Position numbers and translations under genes: made by a program. 64,000 nucleotides of DNA from UBA4582 sp002389265 (GTDB lineage Bacteria > Pseudomonadota > Gammaproteobacteria > Pseudomonadales > Azotimanducaceae), in assembly GCA_943788825.1 (NCBI GenBank), contig CALSRT010000015.1:1-64000 (forward strand). The letters are read 5' to 3'. Positions 16,496 through 24,513 of this stretch are shown here, one piece after another (position 1 is the stretch's first letter; each line of letters starts with the position of its first letter). The notes beneath the pieces were generated by a model, which had not been told where the DNA came from, ran no database searches, and saw only the letters and a program-made list of their open reading frames with translations.

Positions 16496-16870
16496 ATGGA
16501 CTCACCAATGATTCAAGTAATACTCGCCACTTCGATTTTATATTTAATTCAATTAATGCTGCCCGGCGCGCTCAAAAAAAGAGCCGGTGAAAAAGTCGCT
16601 GAGCGCGCCACTAAAGCATTGCACAATTTGAGAGAATCACTGCCGGTCTTCTTTGTGTTTGCGGTGCTCTCCATTCAGTCGAATATCGCAGACAATCTGC
16701 AGATCGCAGTCGCATGGCTTGTCCTGCGGGTACTGTTCGTGGCGGCATACAGTTCAGGCATTAATACTAAGCCGGCGAACGAGTCTGGCTATGAAGCACA
16801 ACCCATCAGAAGCCTAGTCTGGGTTTTGTCTATAGTTTGCCTGATTACGATGGGCGCCAACCTGGTTTAG
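16496..16870 (+). CDS. MAPEG family membrane protein
   Basis: Small inner-membrane protein of about 124 residues with four hydrophobic segments, matching MAPEG (membrane-associated proteins in eicosanoid and glutathione metabolism). After the first helix comes LPGALKKRAGEKVAERATKALHNLRESLPVF, the basic/helical stretch followed by the conserved Asn-x-x-Glu element (NLRESLP) that binds glutathione in characterised members. Later helices include AWLVLRVLFVAAY, the usual R-x-x-Y/hydrophobic pattern. Bacterial members are glutathione S-transferases or of unknown function. Start choice between ATG 16496 and ATG 16508 is open. No operon partner is seen. Confidence 0.75.
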   Translation: MDSPMIQVILATSILYLIQLMLPGALKKRAGEKVAERATKALHNLRESLPVFFVFAVLSIQSNIADNLQIAVAWLVLRVLFVAAYSSGINTKPANESGYEAQPIRSLVWVLSIVCLITMGANLV

Positions 16871-17040
16871 TGAGCGCTCAACAGCTGCGACCCGGCAGGC
16901 CAGGTTGGCTATTTGAGTATGAAAGGCAGTTGGCGAGAAATATTTTTGGTCGCTGGCTGAACTTTCCGCGTAACGGCTGTCTTATTTAATGTGCATCATT
17001 CTTCCCCAAGAACCGACACATGTATGACCCCTCGAACTAG

Positions 17041-17064
17041 CCCGGAGAAATCCGGGTTTTTTTT
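17041..17064 (+). terminator. Strong Rho-independent terminator
   Basis: CCCGGA (17041-17046), loop GAAA, TCCGGG (17051-17056), then eight Ts. It lies 170 bases after the MAPEG stop, further than usual, so it may instead end a short non-coding transcript. The rest of the 559-base gap 16871-17429 must hold the promoter of the next operon but shows no convincing hexamers. Confidence 0.85.
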
Positions 17065-17429
17065 GGCCTACAGTCGCCAGGTAGGTACCAGTGCGCTTGC
17101 AAGCTCAGAGTTGAATGCAATTCAAGGGTATATTGAGTACACTCGTTGTGTAATCTATGGGATGACAGATACTGCTATATTCCTTCGCTATTAAAAGCAG
17201 ATGAATATGTTCTGCTAATTTCGTGATGCCTCGTTGATGTCCCAATCATCGCTGTTGAGATTTATTGCACTAATCTGGCCCAACCTATCAGAATGCACTG
17301 ACCTTTAATAAGTGACGTCGCCACTGCAGTCAAGATCGTTGCATTTTTCTGCACTCTAAAGAATTGCGAGTTCTTGTTAGTGAGTCGTCGAATCGTTAAG
17401 CGTACCAAGCCTGTTTGTAGGAGCTAAAA

Positions 17430-18188
17430 ATGATCGTTAATAATAATTTCCGTGACTCCTTTGAAGAAAAATATGTTGGATTCTACCGCTGGTTGTTGCT
17501 TCTCGTAGGTTGTTTGTCAGTCATTGGTTTTATCGCGATGATTTTTTCCCTTATTTGGACCGCCTCTGATACATCCAGGGAGCAAGCCTATGATTATTTC
17601 GACTCGCCGCAATGGCTGGAGGTTCGGCGTGAAGTTTTACCCTTGGTCGTGAAGGCAAAGGAAGACGAAGTAGTTGAGGCCGTAGTTGAAAAAAGCAGCA
17701 TATCGGTGCACCCGCTAGTCTTGGAGATAAGAGATAATCTTCTGCTTCAGTTCGATGCAAATGAGCAAAAATTAATCGGACATGTTTTCTCAAAAAGGTT
17801 GTTAAATGAATGGTTGATGGAAGAGATCGCGATTTCTTCGAGCTGGCGTCCACGGCTGCTAGAGTCGCTGGTTTCCGCCTCAGCACAAATAGGCTCGGAT
17901 GAGAGGATCAAAAGAATAGGCTCGGTAGAAGCCAGGGCCGACGTTGTTTTGGAATCCCTAAACACCTATATAGAACACTATCTGATCAATGTCAGACGCG
18001 CTGATCAATTAGTTGGTGAGCGTTTACAAAAGGAAGAGTCAGAAAAGACCGCGCTCGCGGCGCAAATAATAGTTGCGATTCCTATTGTGGTTATCACCTT
18101 CCTGTCCCTGATCGGGCTGATCCTTTTGATCAGAGTAGAGTTGCATTTGCGCCAGTTTGTTCGTGATTACAGGAAAACTAACCTTTGA
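17430..18188 (+). CDS. Two-helix membrane protein, first gene of the MotA/VWA operon
   Basis: Protein of 252 residues that I do not recognise. It has a short cytoplasmic N-terminus, a transmembrane segment near residues 18-44 (WLLLLVGCLSVIGFIAMIF), a mostly helical and acidic periplasmic domain of about 160 residues, a second segment near 212-236 (IIVAIPIVVITFLSLIGLILLI) and a short basic tail. This is the topology of a membrane-embedded sensor or scaffold. GTAGGAG lies about 8 bases before ATG 17430, a good ribosome-binding site. The stop overlaps the next gene by four bases. The gene and those after it are richer in A+T than the flanking genes. Confidence 0.7.
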   Translation: MIVNNNFRDSFEEKYVGFYRWLLLLVGCLSVIGFIAMIFSLIWTASDTSREQAYDYFDSPQWLEVRREVLPLVVKAKEDEVVEAVVEKSSISVHPLVLEIRDNLLLQFDANEQKLIGHVFSKRLLNEWLMEEIAISSSWRPRLLESLVSASAQIGSDERIKRIGSVEARADVVLESLNTYIEHYLINVRRADQLVGERLQKEESEKTALAAQIIVAIPIVVITFLSLIGLILLIRVELHLRQFVRDYRKTNL

Positions 18189-18766
18189 AAACACCAATTC
18201 TCTACCTGACCTGTTGCCTGTTGGTGCTGGGCGTCGCGGAGTCTTTGGCGGCAAACGGCTGTGATATTGCCGGTCAGTCGAGCCCCGGCGACTGGCGGGC
18301 AGACGTGTCGTCGTCTGAAAAGGCTGAGTATCTTTTGGATATGGAGTTGGCTGCCAGCCTTATGCATGCTGAGGCTTGTATTGCTAGCGCTGCTCAGCCA
18401 TCGCAGCAAGAAAAACCTCGCGGCGATGTAGCGGCGATCGATGCGTCAGATACCGAAGACAAAGCGTTTGATTCCACTGCTGAAGTCGCCAGCAGTGGCG
18501 GTGAGCCTTCATTGGCCGTTGAGGTTGGCGGCGTCATGATTCCAGTTGGCGAGGGCGCTTCTAAAGCCGGTTTAGTCCGGGGTTTAGTAAAACCCAATAA
18601 TACCCGTCAGGATGACAGTAGTGAAGCTAGCGATTTGCCGGTGCCAAAGAATAGATTAGCGGCGATTCTTATAGAAGCGATTCGAATTGAAAGTGACCCT
18701 GACAGGCGAAATTCTTTAATAGAGCGATATAAGCAACTTTATGGCGAAAAATCTGAGTCAGATTGA
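18185..18766 (+). CDS. Exported protein of unknown function, operon gene 2
   Basis: About 193 residues, starting with TTG 18185 that overlaps the upstream stop by four bases. A signal peptide is clear (MKTPILYLTCCLLVLGVAESLA, cleavage before ANGCD). The mature protein has two early cysteines, a low-complexity acidic middle rich in Ser, Ala and Asp, and a helical C-terminus (RLAAILIEAIRIESDPDRRNSLIERY). No known domain is visible. Presumably periplasmic. Its place between two genes of the same unit suggests it serves the same machine. A 55-base gap follows, the largest in the operon. Confidence 0.6.
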   Translation: MKTPILYLTCCLLVLGVAESLAANGCDIAGQSSPGDWRADVSSSEKAEYLLDMELAASLMHAEACIASAAQPSQQEKPRGDVAAIDASDTEDKAFDSTAEVASSGGEPSLAVEVGGVMIPVGEGASKAGLVRGLVKPNNTRQDDSSEASDLPVPKNRLAAILIEAIRIESDPDRRNSLIERYKQLYGEKSESD

Positions 18767-18821
18767 TTCGGCAGTGTGAGTGGCAAGTCATGAATGAGTA
18801 TTTGTATGGAGCGTGATCGTT

Positions 18822-20129
18822 ATGAGAACAAAGATCTACTATATTGTTATAACTTTAATCTTAAGTTTACCTTCTTCCTTTGCTGTTGCTGTGGAATTTG
18901 GGCCTGGCGCTAAAAAAACCGTTAGAGCGGAAAGCAAGGCGGAAGTTAAGTCATCTCTTGCTGATACTTATAACGGGCCTAAGTTTGATCTAGTAGTACC
19001 TGTGCTGGATCCCGGGATACCCGATGATTCGACAAAGTGGGAAGGCCTTGGCATCTGGCCTGAACTGAGACGAGCAGAGGCAGTATTTTATGCTGAGCGG
19101 ATAGCGGCTGTGCTTGCCGATACTGGTGTGTTTAACACTGTAATGGTAGTGCCAGATACTGCGGTGTCTGCAGATCTTTACCTTTTAGGTGAGATAGAGA
19201 AGTCGAACGGTGAAGATTTGGAAATCCAATTCAATTTCTATGACACGACCGGGAATAGGATCATTAAGGACTATAATCTGAGTGGCAGAGTAACTGCCGG
19301 GAAACTTGCAAGTCTCAGAGCAAAGGAAAGTGACCCCTATTCAAGCGCCTACTTAGCGCTTGCACGTAAAATTGTGGATGAGTTGCGTAAAATTGATCTT
19401 AAAGATCAAAAAATAAAGATCAAAAATGACAAATATATAGCGAAAGGTAAATATAAAAAGGTTAAGCCTGAAGCGCTTGAAAATATTCGAATGGTTCGGA
19501 ATGCGTTGTATGCGCAGGAAATGTCTCCTGACGAATTCGGAGACTTGTTGAAAGAGAAAAAGCGTATTTCAACGTTGACCTACATGCCTGATTTTGAGCA
19601 GGAAAATTGGCAGCGAATAGACTCGATACTGGTGGCAGACTCGCGATTTAACCAAGTCATGCATAACAATTACCAAACATTCGCTGACAATATGCACGAA
19701 TCCTATCGACTCTGGCAGGCGGATGCCTATCCAATAGCGAAGGCGCAGCGAGATGCGCAGAGTGCCGCGAACGCGGCGCTAGTCGGCGCTATATTTAGCG
19801 CCGCCATTGCCGGTTCCCTCGCTAAAAATAGCAATAGCACAGCGGGCAAAGTAGGGGCCGCCACGGCTGCACTAGCCAGCCTGGGGGCGTTGAACAAAAG
19901 CTTTAAAGAGCGTGATGACTCCAGGCAGCAAGCGGCGCAGCTCAATGAGCTCGGCGGTTCCGTTTCTGGAATGTTGGCGCCGAAGGTGATCGCGATGGAA
20001 AACCGAGAGGTTGAATTAACGGGATCTGCTAGCGAACAGCAAGCGCAATGGAGCACGTTGCTAAAAGAACTCTATGCCGAAGGAATGCAGGATTTTAGTG
20101 ACCTGGAAATAGTCGCGAGCACGGATTAA
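18822..20129 (+). CDS. Exported protein with glycine-zipper segment, operon gene 3
   Basis: About 435 residues. I chose ATG 18822 because GGAG lies 10 bases ahead and the signal peptide begins there (MRTKIYYIVITLILSLPSSFAVA); the GTG at 18813 is too close to that site. The N-terminal mature domain (VVPVLDPGIPD, then AVFYAERIAAVLADTGVFNTVMVVPD and ADLYLLGEIEKSNGEDLEI) has the alternating strand/helix look of periplasmic nucleotide-free Rossmann-like domains such as those in CsgG-like lipoproteins, but this is a guess. Around residues 310-350 an Ala/Gly-rich stretch (AALVGAIFSAAIAGSLA and TAGKVGAATAALASLGA) forms a glycine-zipper hairpin typical of envelope proteins that insert into membranes. 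Function unknown. Confidence 0.65.
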   Translation: MRTKIYYIVITLILSLPSSFAVAVEFGPGAKKTVRAESKAEVKSSLADTYNGPKFDLVVPVLDPGIPDDSTKWEGLGIWPELRRAEAVFYAERIAAVLADTGVFNTVMVVPDTAVSADLYLLGEIEKSNGEDLEIQFNFYDTTGNRIIKDYNLSGRVTAGKLASLRAKESDPYSSAYLALARKIVDELRKIDLKDQKIKIKNDKYIAKGKYKKVKPEALENIRMVRNALYAQEMSPDEFGDLLKEKKRISTLTYMPDFEQENWQRIDSILVADSRFNQVMHNNYQTFADNMHESYRLWQADAYPIAKAQRDAQSAANAALVGAIFSAAIAGSLAKNSNSTAGKVGAATAALASLGALNKSFKERDDSRQQAAQLNELGGSVSGMLAPKVIAMENREVELTGSASEQQAQWSTLLKELYAEGMQDFSDLEIVASTD

Positions 20130-20135
20130 GTTTTT

Positions 20136-21464
20136 ATGGTCAATTTATTAAAAAAAGTGGCCTTGTTAAGTGTGGTCCTGTTGTACGGCCAGAACGGGAG
20201 CTCAGAGGAAATGCTTTGGTGCTCTGGTGATAGGGCCACATCGCCCATCTGCGTGGAATTGAACGATGCGCTGTTACAGCGAAGTGATGCGGAAGTTCTC
20301 AGTAATAAAGCTGCGATGGTTACTGACCCGCCGTGGAAAGCCGAAGACTATGCTGATGCGCTCACGGTCTATGAGGAAGCTAAGGCTCAGTTTGAAAATG
20401 AATATTATGGTGATGCGGCGAGCAAATTTTCAAAATCTAGGGATTTATACAGCGCATTACTGTCTACGCTGAGCCTCAGCATCGCCATGAATAAAAAATT
20501 GGTGGATGAGGTGGGCGAGACGCGGAACTTTCAGGAAGCAATAAATGCAGCGAAAAAACTAACGGCGTGGGGTGCAGATTCTCTAACGTCGACAATTATT
20601 GAGATGGAAGCGATGAGCCGGGATTCGGCCAGAATTACCAAAATCGCAGAACTGTTAGATGTAGGCGAGGTTCAAGATGCGGAACGCATTGTTGGTGAGC
20701 TTGAATCAAATATTTACGCTAAAGAAGTTCAAACTTATCGGGCGCGAGTGTCGGCGTTAAAACGCGATAGCCAATTTTCTCGGTTGGTCTCTGAAGGCTT
20801 AAAGGCGCTTGATAAGAACGATTTAGCGACTGCTAAAATTACGCTAGTAAACGCTCGAAACTTAAATCCGGGTTCTACCACTGTCAATGAGGCGCTGCTG
20901 TCGATTAAGCAAAGGCAACGAGCGATTAGGATTATCGCTATGAAGGAAGTGCTGAGTGAGCATCTTCAGGCAGAGAATTATTTAGCGGCTCTCGATGTGC
21001 TAAGAGACCTTGAAGCCATGGATCCCTCTTCAAATCTTCGAGCCAAAATAGCTGAAATCTCGAGTTATATTGAGATCGAAAATCGAATCGATACCTATGC
21101 CGATCAACTAACTTCTCTATCGTCTGTAAGTTTGCGCAAGGCAATTCAAGAAGTCATCGCTGAGATTGAATCCGCGGATGTGACCCGGTTTGGAGATCGT
21201 GTAGAGTCTAAGTATCAACAGTTGAAAGCAAGATATACAGCGCTCGCAGTGAAAGTAGAGCTCGAGCTGATTTCTGATGGTATATCCCCAGTGTTGATAA
21301 AGCCTGGTGGTAGATTAGGTGAGTTCAAAAATTTGGTGTTGAGGGTTTATCCTGGAAACTATCGATTGTCTGTAAGATGTGTTGGCAGACAAGAGCTAGT
21401 GACTAAAATAGAAGTGCCCGCGGGTGCCGCAAGGCGGTTAGTTGATTTAACTTGTGGAATTTAA
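20136..21464 (+). CDS. Exported TPR-like protein with beta-rich C-terminus, operon gene 4
   Basis: Protein of 442 residues. The N-terminus is a plausible signal peptide (MVNLLKKVALLSVVLLYG). The main body is repeated helix pairs of TPR type, for example YADALTVYEEAKAQFENEYYGDAASKFSKS and EGLKALDKNDLATAKITLVNARNLNPGS (each quoted only in part as a motif), and an Asn-Pro-Gly-Ser turn. The last 70 residues are beta-rich (LVLRVYPGNYRLSVRCVG, then VPAGAARRLVDLTC), resembling a PEGA-like domain. TPR proteins usually hold complexes together, so a periplasmic scaffold is the natural reading. It lies six bases after gene 3 and six before gene 5. Confidence 0.65.
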   Translation: MVNLLKKVALLSVVLLYGQNGSSEEMLWCSGDRATSPICVELNDALLQRSDAEVLSNKAAMVTDPPWKAEDYADALTVYEEAKAQFENEYYGDAASKFSKSRDLYSALLSTLSLSIAMNKKLVDEVGETRNFQEAINAAKKLTAWGADSLTSTIIEMEAMSRDSARITKIAELLDVGEVQDAERIVGELESNIYAKEVQTYRARVSALKRDSQFSRLVSEGLKALDKNDLATAKITLVNARNLNPGSTTVNEALLSIKQRQRAIRIIAMKEVLSEHLQAENYLAALDVLRDLEAMDPSSNLRAKIAEISSYIEIENRIDTYADQLTSLSSVSLRKAIQEVIAEIESADVTRFGDRVESKYQQLKARYTALAVKVELELISDGISPVLIKPGGRLGEFKNLVLRVYPGNYRLSVRCVGRQELVTKIEVPAGAARRLVDLTCGI

Positions 21465-21470
21465 CACGCA

Positions 21471-23426
21471 ATGAGCGATGGACTGTTATCTGAAATAAAA
21501 GCCCAGAGGCGTAAAAATACGCGCCTGCTTTTCGTGACACTTTTGATCTCTCTACCGTTATTTTTAATTTTGGTCGGTAAACCCGTTGAGATTCAAGTTT
21601 ATCCGGTAGAGGCCAGGGCGGAAGCCAACATTGAATTCATAACGGGTTTCGGCATCCCTTTGCAGACTCAATACCTCGTTTTTTCCGATGCTACGGAATT
21701 CATGATAAGCAGTCCCGGATTTACTGCCGAAAAAGCCCTTTACGAAAAGAGCGCAGAAACCTCAGTAATTGAAGTGAGTTTAAAGCCATTGCCAGGCCTT
21801 GTTATTGTCGAAGTTGATGGTTCAGCAAACTTTGAAATCCATGTCCCTTCTTTGGGTCTTCGATCCAAAACAAGGTCCTTCCAGTTTGAGGCGCCTGCTG
21901 GCGCACTGGCTGTTGAAATAGACGGCCCCAATATACAGAAACTGGTGAAAAACATTGAGGTGCTAGGCCGCGGACTCGAGCAAATAGTAGCTGTTGAGCT
22001 TAAAGAAGTGCGAGGCTCGATAGCATTGACGGTAGTGCCCAGTCACGCGACTGTGAGCCTGGATAGTGTCCAAGTAAACGGAGAAGACGGGCGTTATCAA
22101 TTCAAGGCTGCGGTTGGTGATCATACAATTAACATTGCTGCCGATGGCTACGTTAGCAATGTGCTAGAGGTCTATGCTGATGAAAGCAGTGAGGTCCGCC
22201 TAGACACGATTACGCTGAAACCTAAAAGTGTTCAAGTAACATTAGCCTCACGGCCAGCTAAAGCAACGGTCCTGATTGATGGCAAGTACTTGGGTGAAAC
22301 CCCACTGAGTTTGAGTTTAATGCCCCTCAGGGACTATCGGTACCAAGTGAGAAAGAGCGGGTTTGAACCCGTTTTAGGTAACCTGGAGGTTGAGTTAGGT
22401 AAAGACATTGCGCGGGATATTGTCCTCGCTAAGGAACGTTATACTGTCAATGTCGAGGTGTTTCCGGCCTCAAAGGTCATCCTTAACGGCGTTGAGAAAG
22501 GTGTTTCATCGATCGATTTGATGGTGTCAGCCGGTGACATCATTTCGGCTGAAAAAGCCGGTTATGCAACAGAAGAATTTCTCATACCTGCTGTAAAGCT
22601 AGAAGATCGAAATATAAGATTTCGCCTGATCGAGGCAGATAGAAAATTGTTTGTGGAGTCGCCTGATATTGAGGAGGTAGAGGGCGTCACTCTGCTTAAG
22701 CTTGAAGGTAGGACATTCGGCGTTCCGGATAACTTGAGGCTTTTGATGCAGTCTTATGTCCCAGACCTATACGTTAGTGACACCGTGATAACAGCTGAAG
22801 CGTACGCTAGGTTTAGTGGTGGTGATGTCGACGGGGATGTAGGTCAGTTGCCGCAGAATAAGATCAATTGGCAAGATGCGGCGCTATACTGCAATTGGCT
22901 TAGCGAGAAGTTGGCGTTACGCCCATTTTACATATTTGGAGAAGTTCGGGGTGTTAACACTATTTCCTTCGATCAAAATTCAAATGGGTTCAGGATGCCA
23001 ACGTTGGGTGAGTGGGTTGTGTTGATGTCGGCAGGATCGCCAGAAAAAATTCAAATGTATCCTTGGGGTGAAAAATATTTAGACATACCTCGAGGGATTG
23101 GTAATCTCGCAGGGCGCGAGTTAGGACAGTATTCTTCGGCTACCATGCAGCATTATGTGGATAACTATGCAGGCTTGTCCCCCGTAAAGTCATTCAGGCC
23201 GAATGCGCTAAATCTTTATGATCTGGTGGGTAACGTGCGAGAGTGGCTCCATGACGCGGCTGTCGAAAATACAGAATATTTTGGCGCAGCTTACGGTATT
23301 CAACATCGTACTCTTGGATCCAGCTACCTAGGCGCTTCTCCCGAAGCGTTAGAGTCTATAGCTGTGGGTTCTGCTATCTACGGTGCAGATGACTTGGGTT
23401 TCAGGGTGGTGAGGACAATAAGATGA
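21471..23426 (+). CDS. Membrane-anchored PEGA and FGE-sulfatase-like protein, operon gene 5
   Basis: Protein of 651 residues. A single transmembrane segment near residues 18-36 (LLFVTLLISLPLFLILVG) leaves the rest in the periplasm. Residues about 180-400 hold PEGA-type beta repeats, clearest in LASRPAKATVLIDGKYLGET. From about 415 onward it is a formylglycine-generating-enzyme-like (SUMF1) domain: YCNWLSEK, GFRMPTLGEW, YPWGEKY, NLYDLVGNVREW and LGFRVVR are its landmarks. The cysteine pair that catalyses formylglycine formation is not present in the last segment, so a binding or structural role is more likely than catalysis. Its stop overlaps gene 6 by four bases. Confidence 0.8.
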   Translation: MSDGLLSEIKAQRRKNTRLLFVTLLISLPLFLILVGKPVEIQVYPVEARAEANIEFITGFGIPLQTQYLVFSDATEFMISSPGFTAEKALYEKSAETSVIEVSLKPLPGLVIVEVDGSANFEIHVPSLGLRSKTRSFQFEAPAGALAVEIDGPNIQKLVKNIEVLGRGLEQIVAVELKEVRGSIALTVVPSHATVSLDSVQVNGEDGRYQFKAAVGDHTINIAADGYVSNVLEVYADESSEVRLDTITLKPKSVQVTLASRPAKATVLIDGKYLGETPLSLSLMPLRDYRYQVRKSGFEPVLGNLEVELGKDIARDIVLAKERYTVNVEVFPASKVILNGVEKGVSSIDLMVSAGDIISAEKAGYATEEFLIPAVKLEDRNIRFRLIEADRKLFVESPDIEEVEGVTLLKLEGRTFGVPDNLRLLMQSYVPDLYVSDTVITAEAYARFSGGDVDGDVGQLPQNKINWQDAALYCNWLSEKLALRPFYIFGEVRGVNTISFDQNSNGFRMPTLGEWVVLMSAGSPEKIQMYPWGEKYLDIPRGIGNLAGRELGQYSSATMQHYVDNYAGLSPVKSFRPNALNLYDLVGNVREWLHDAAVENTEYFGAAYGIQHRTLGSSYLGASPEALESIAVGSAIYGADDLGFRVVRTIR

Positions 23427-23701
23427 GGTGGCAGTGTCTATGTTTCGTCGTTTTGTTCGTCGGTGGTTTTTCGTGCTGCAAAGCTGCAGCTCAATCAACC
23501 CATGTTGATGTGGACTGTAAGGGCTCGGCGCTGTCCGCAACCCAGAAGATACATTGCGAAAGTAAGGGTACCAACCCGAAAGAGCAAGGCTCAAGCAATG
23601 AGCCAGGTAGTGCTGCAAAAAATGCGGAAACTTATTCGGAGTTGTTGCTGAGGCAAAAACTGTCGTCAATGGCACAAGTCGCCTTGCCGGATGATATTTA
23701 G
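23423..23701 (+). CDS. Small exported cysteine-containing protein, operon gene 6
   Basis: Protein of 92 residues translated from an ATG overlapping the previous stop (ATGA). The N-terminus is a signal peptide (MRWQCLCFVVLFVGGFSCC). Two later cysteines (VDCKGS and IHCESK) could form a disulphide. The C-terminal part is polar with a predicted helix (TYSELLLRQKLSSM). A lipobox is not convincing because Phe precedes Ser-Cys. I do not recognise a family. Tight coupling to the PEGA/FGE-like gene suggests a joint role in the periplasm. Confidence 0.55.
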   Translation: MRWQCLCFVVLFVGGFSCCKAAAQSTHVDVDCKGSALSATQKIHCESKGTNPKEQGSSNEPGSAAKNAETYSELLLRQKLSSMAQVALPDDI

Positions 23702-23712
23702 GAGTTGAGAAA

Positions 23713-24513
23713 TTGAGTCTGAAAAAAGCGGGAAAGTTATTCCGGGATCATCCAATATTTGTCGATGTTGTGTTCCTAATCGTCGCGAGTTTTGTTGTAC
23801 ATACCGCATACGTTTTTATTGTTGACCCAATCGCCGCGGCTGAAATCGCTAAGGCGTTAATGTTAGGTGAAGTACCGCAAAGAACGGTTTGGCTGATTTT
23901 GAAAGATCTTGAGCAGGAATTATGTTTGATTTTGGCGTTATGGTGTACGTTGCTATTGCTTAATCGTTACAGGGTTCTTAATGAGGATATCAAGCTGATC
24001 AATATTGATTTTTTGGGCCTTCAGAAACCTGGAGTGACGAAAGCGGAAATTGATCAAAGGCTAGTAGAAGCTGAGCAGCTGGACCTAAATACTTACATTC
24101 TGCCAGGTGTTCGAATATTTTTAGATAGGTATGAGAAAACTGCGTCGGTTGAAGATGCAAAAAACGTGGTATTTGAATTCTATGATCTGCGAGAGGAGAT
24201 ACTGGATTCACGGCTTCAGTTAGTAAATTTTGTGCTTTGGGCTATTCCATCAATCGGCTTCTTAGGTACTGTTCGCGGCATTGGCCAGGCATTAGCAGAT
24301 GCTGATCAGGCTTTGTCAGGAAATATAGCAGGAGTTGCACTAAATTTAGGCGTCGCTTTCAACTCTACATTCGTCGCTCTTCTGTTGAGTCTGATTCTGA
24401 CGTTCCTGTCTACCAGTCTCAGGGGCAGGGATTACGACCGGCTGGTGAGGTCGAAACAATTTATTAGTGAAGCATTAGGTGGTTATCTTACGCGCATTAG
24501 AGTCGCCGGTTAA
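23713..24513 (+). CDS. MotA/TolQ/ExbB-like proton channel protein, operon gene 7
   Basis: Protein of 266 residues with four predicted transmembrane segments near 16-37, 66-85, 170-195 and 210-233 and a cytoplasmic helical region of about 85 residues between the second and third. The last two helices carry the MotA/TolQ/ExbB core: IPSIGFLGTVRGIGQAL and LNLGVAFNSTFVALLLSL, including the polar Thr in the last helix. Family members form pentamers that pass protons or sodium ions and drive a partner of the MotB/TolR/ExbD type. The partners here are the two following genes. It starts with TTG 23713 behind GGAG. The gene ends one base before the next ATG. Confidence 0.85.
   Translation: MSLKKAGKLFRDHPIFVDVVFLIVASFVVHTAYVFIVDPIAAAEIAKALMLGEVPQRTVWLILKDLEQELCLILALWCTLLLLNRYRVLNEDIKLINIDFLGLQKPGVTKAEIDQRLVEAEQLDLNTYILPGVRIFLDRYEKTASVEDAKNVVFEFYDLREEILDSRLQLVNFVLWAIPSIGFLGTVRGIGQALADADQALSGNIAGVALNLGVAFNSTFVALLLSLILTFLSTSLRGRDYDRLVRSKQFISEALGGYLTRIRVAG

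Noticed and set aside
16991..17194. 67-codon ORF across the terminator at 17041
   Set aside because: Its middle is the hairpin and T-run of the terminator, so it is not a credible gene.
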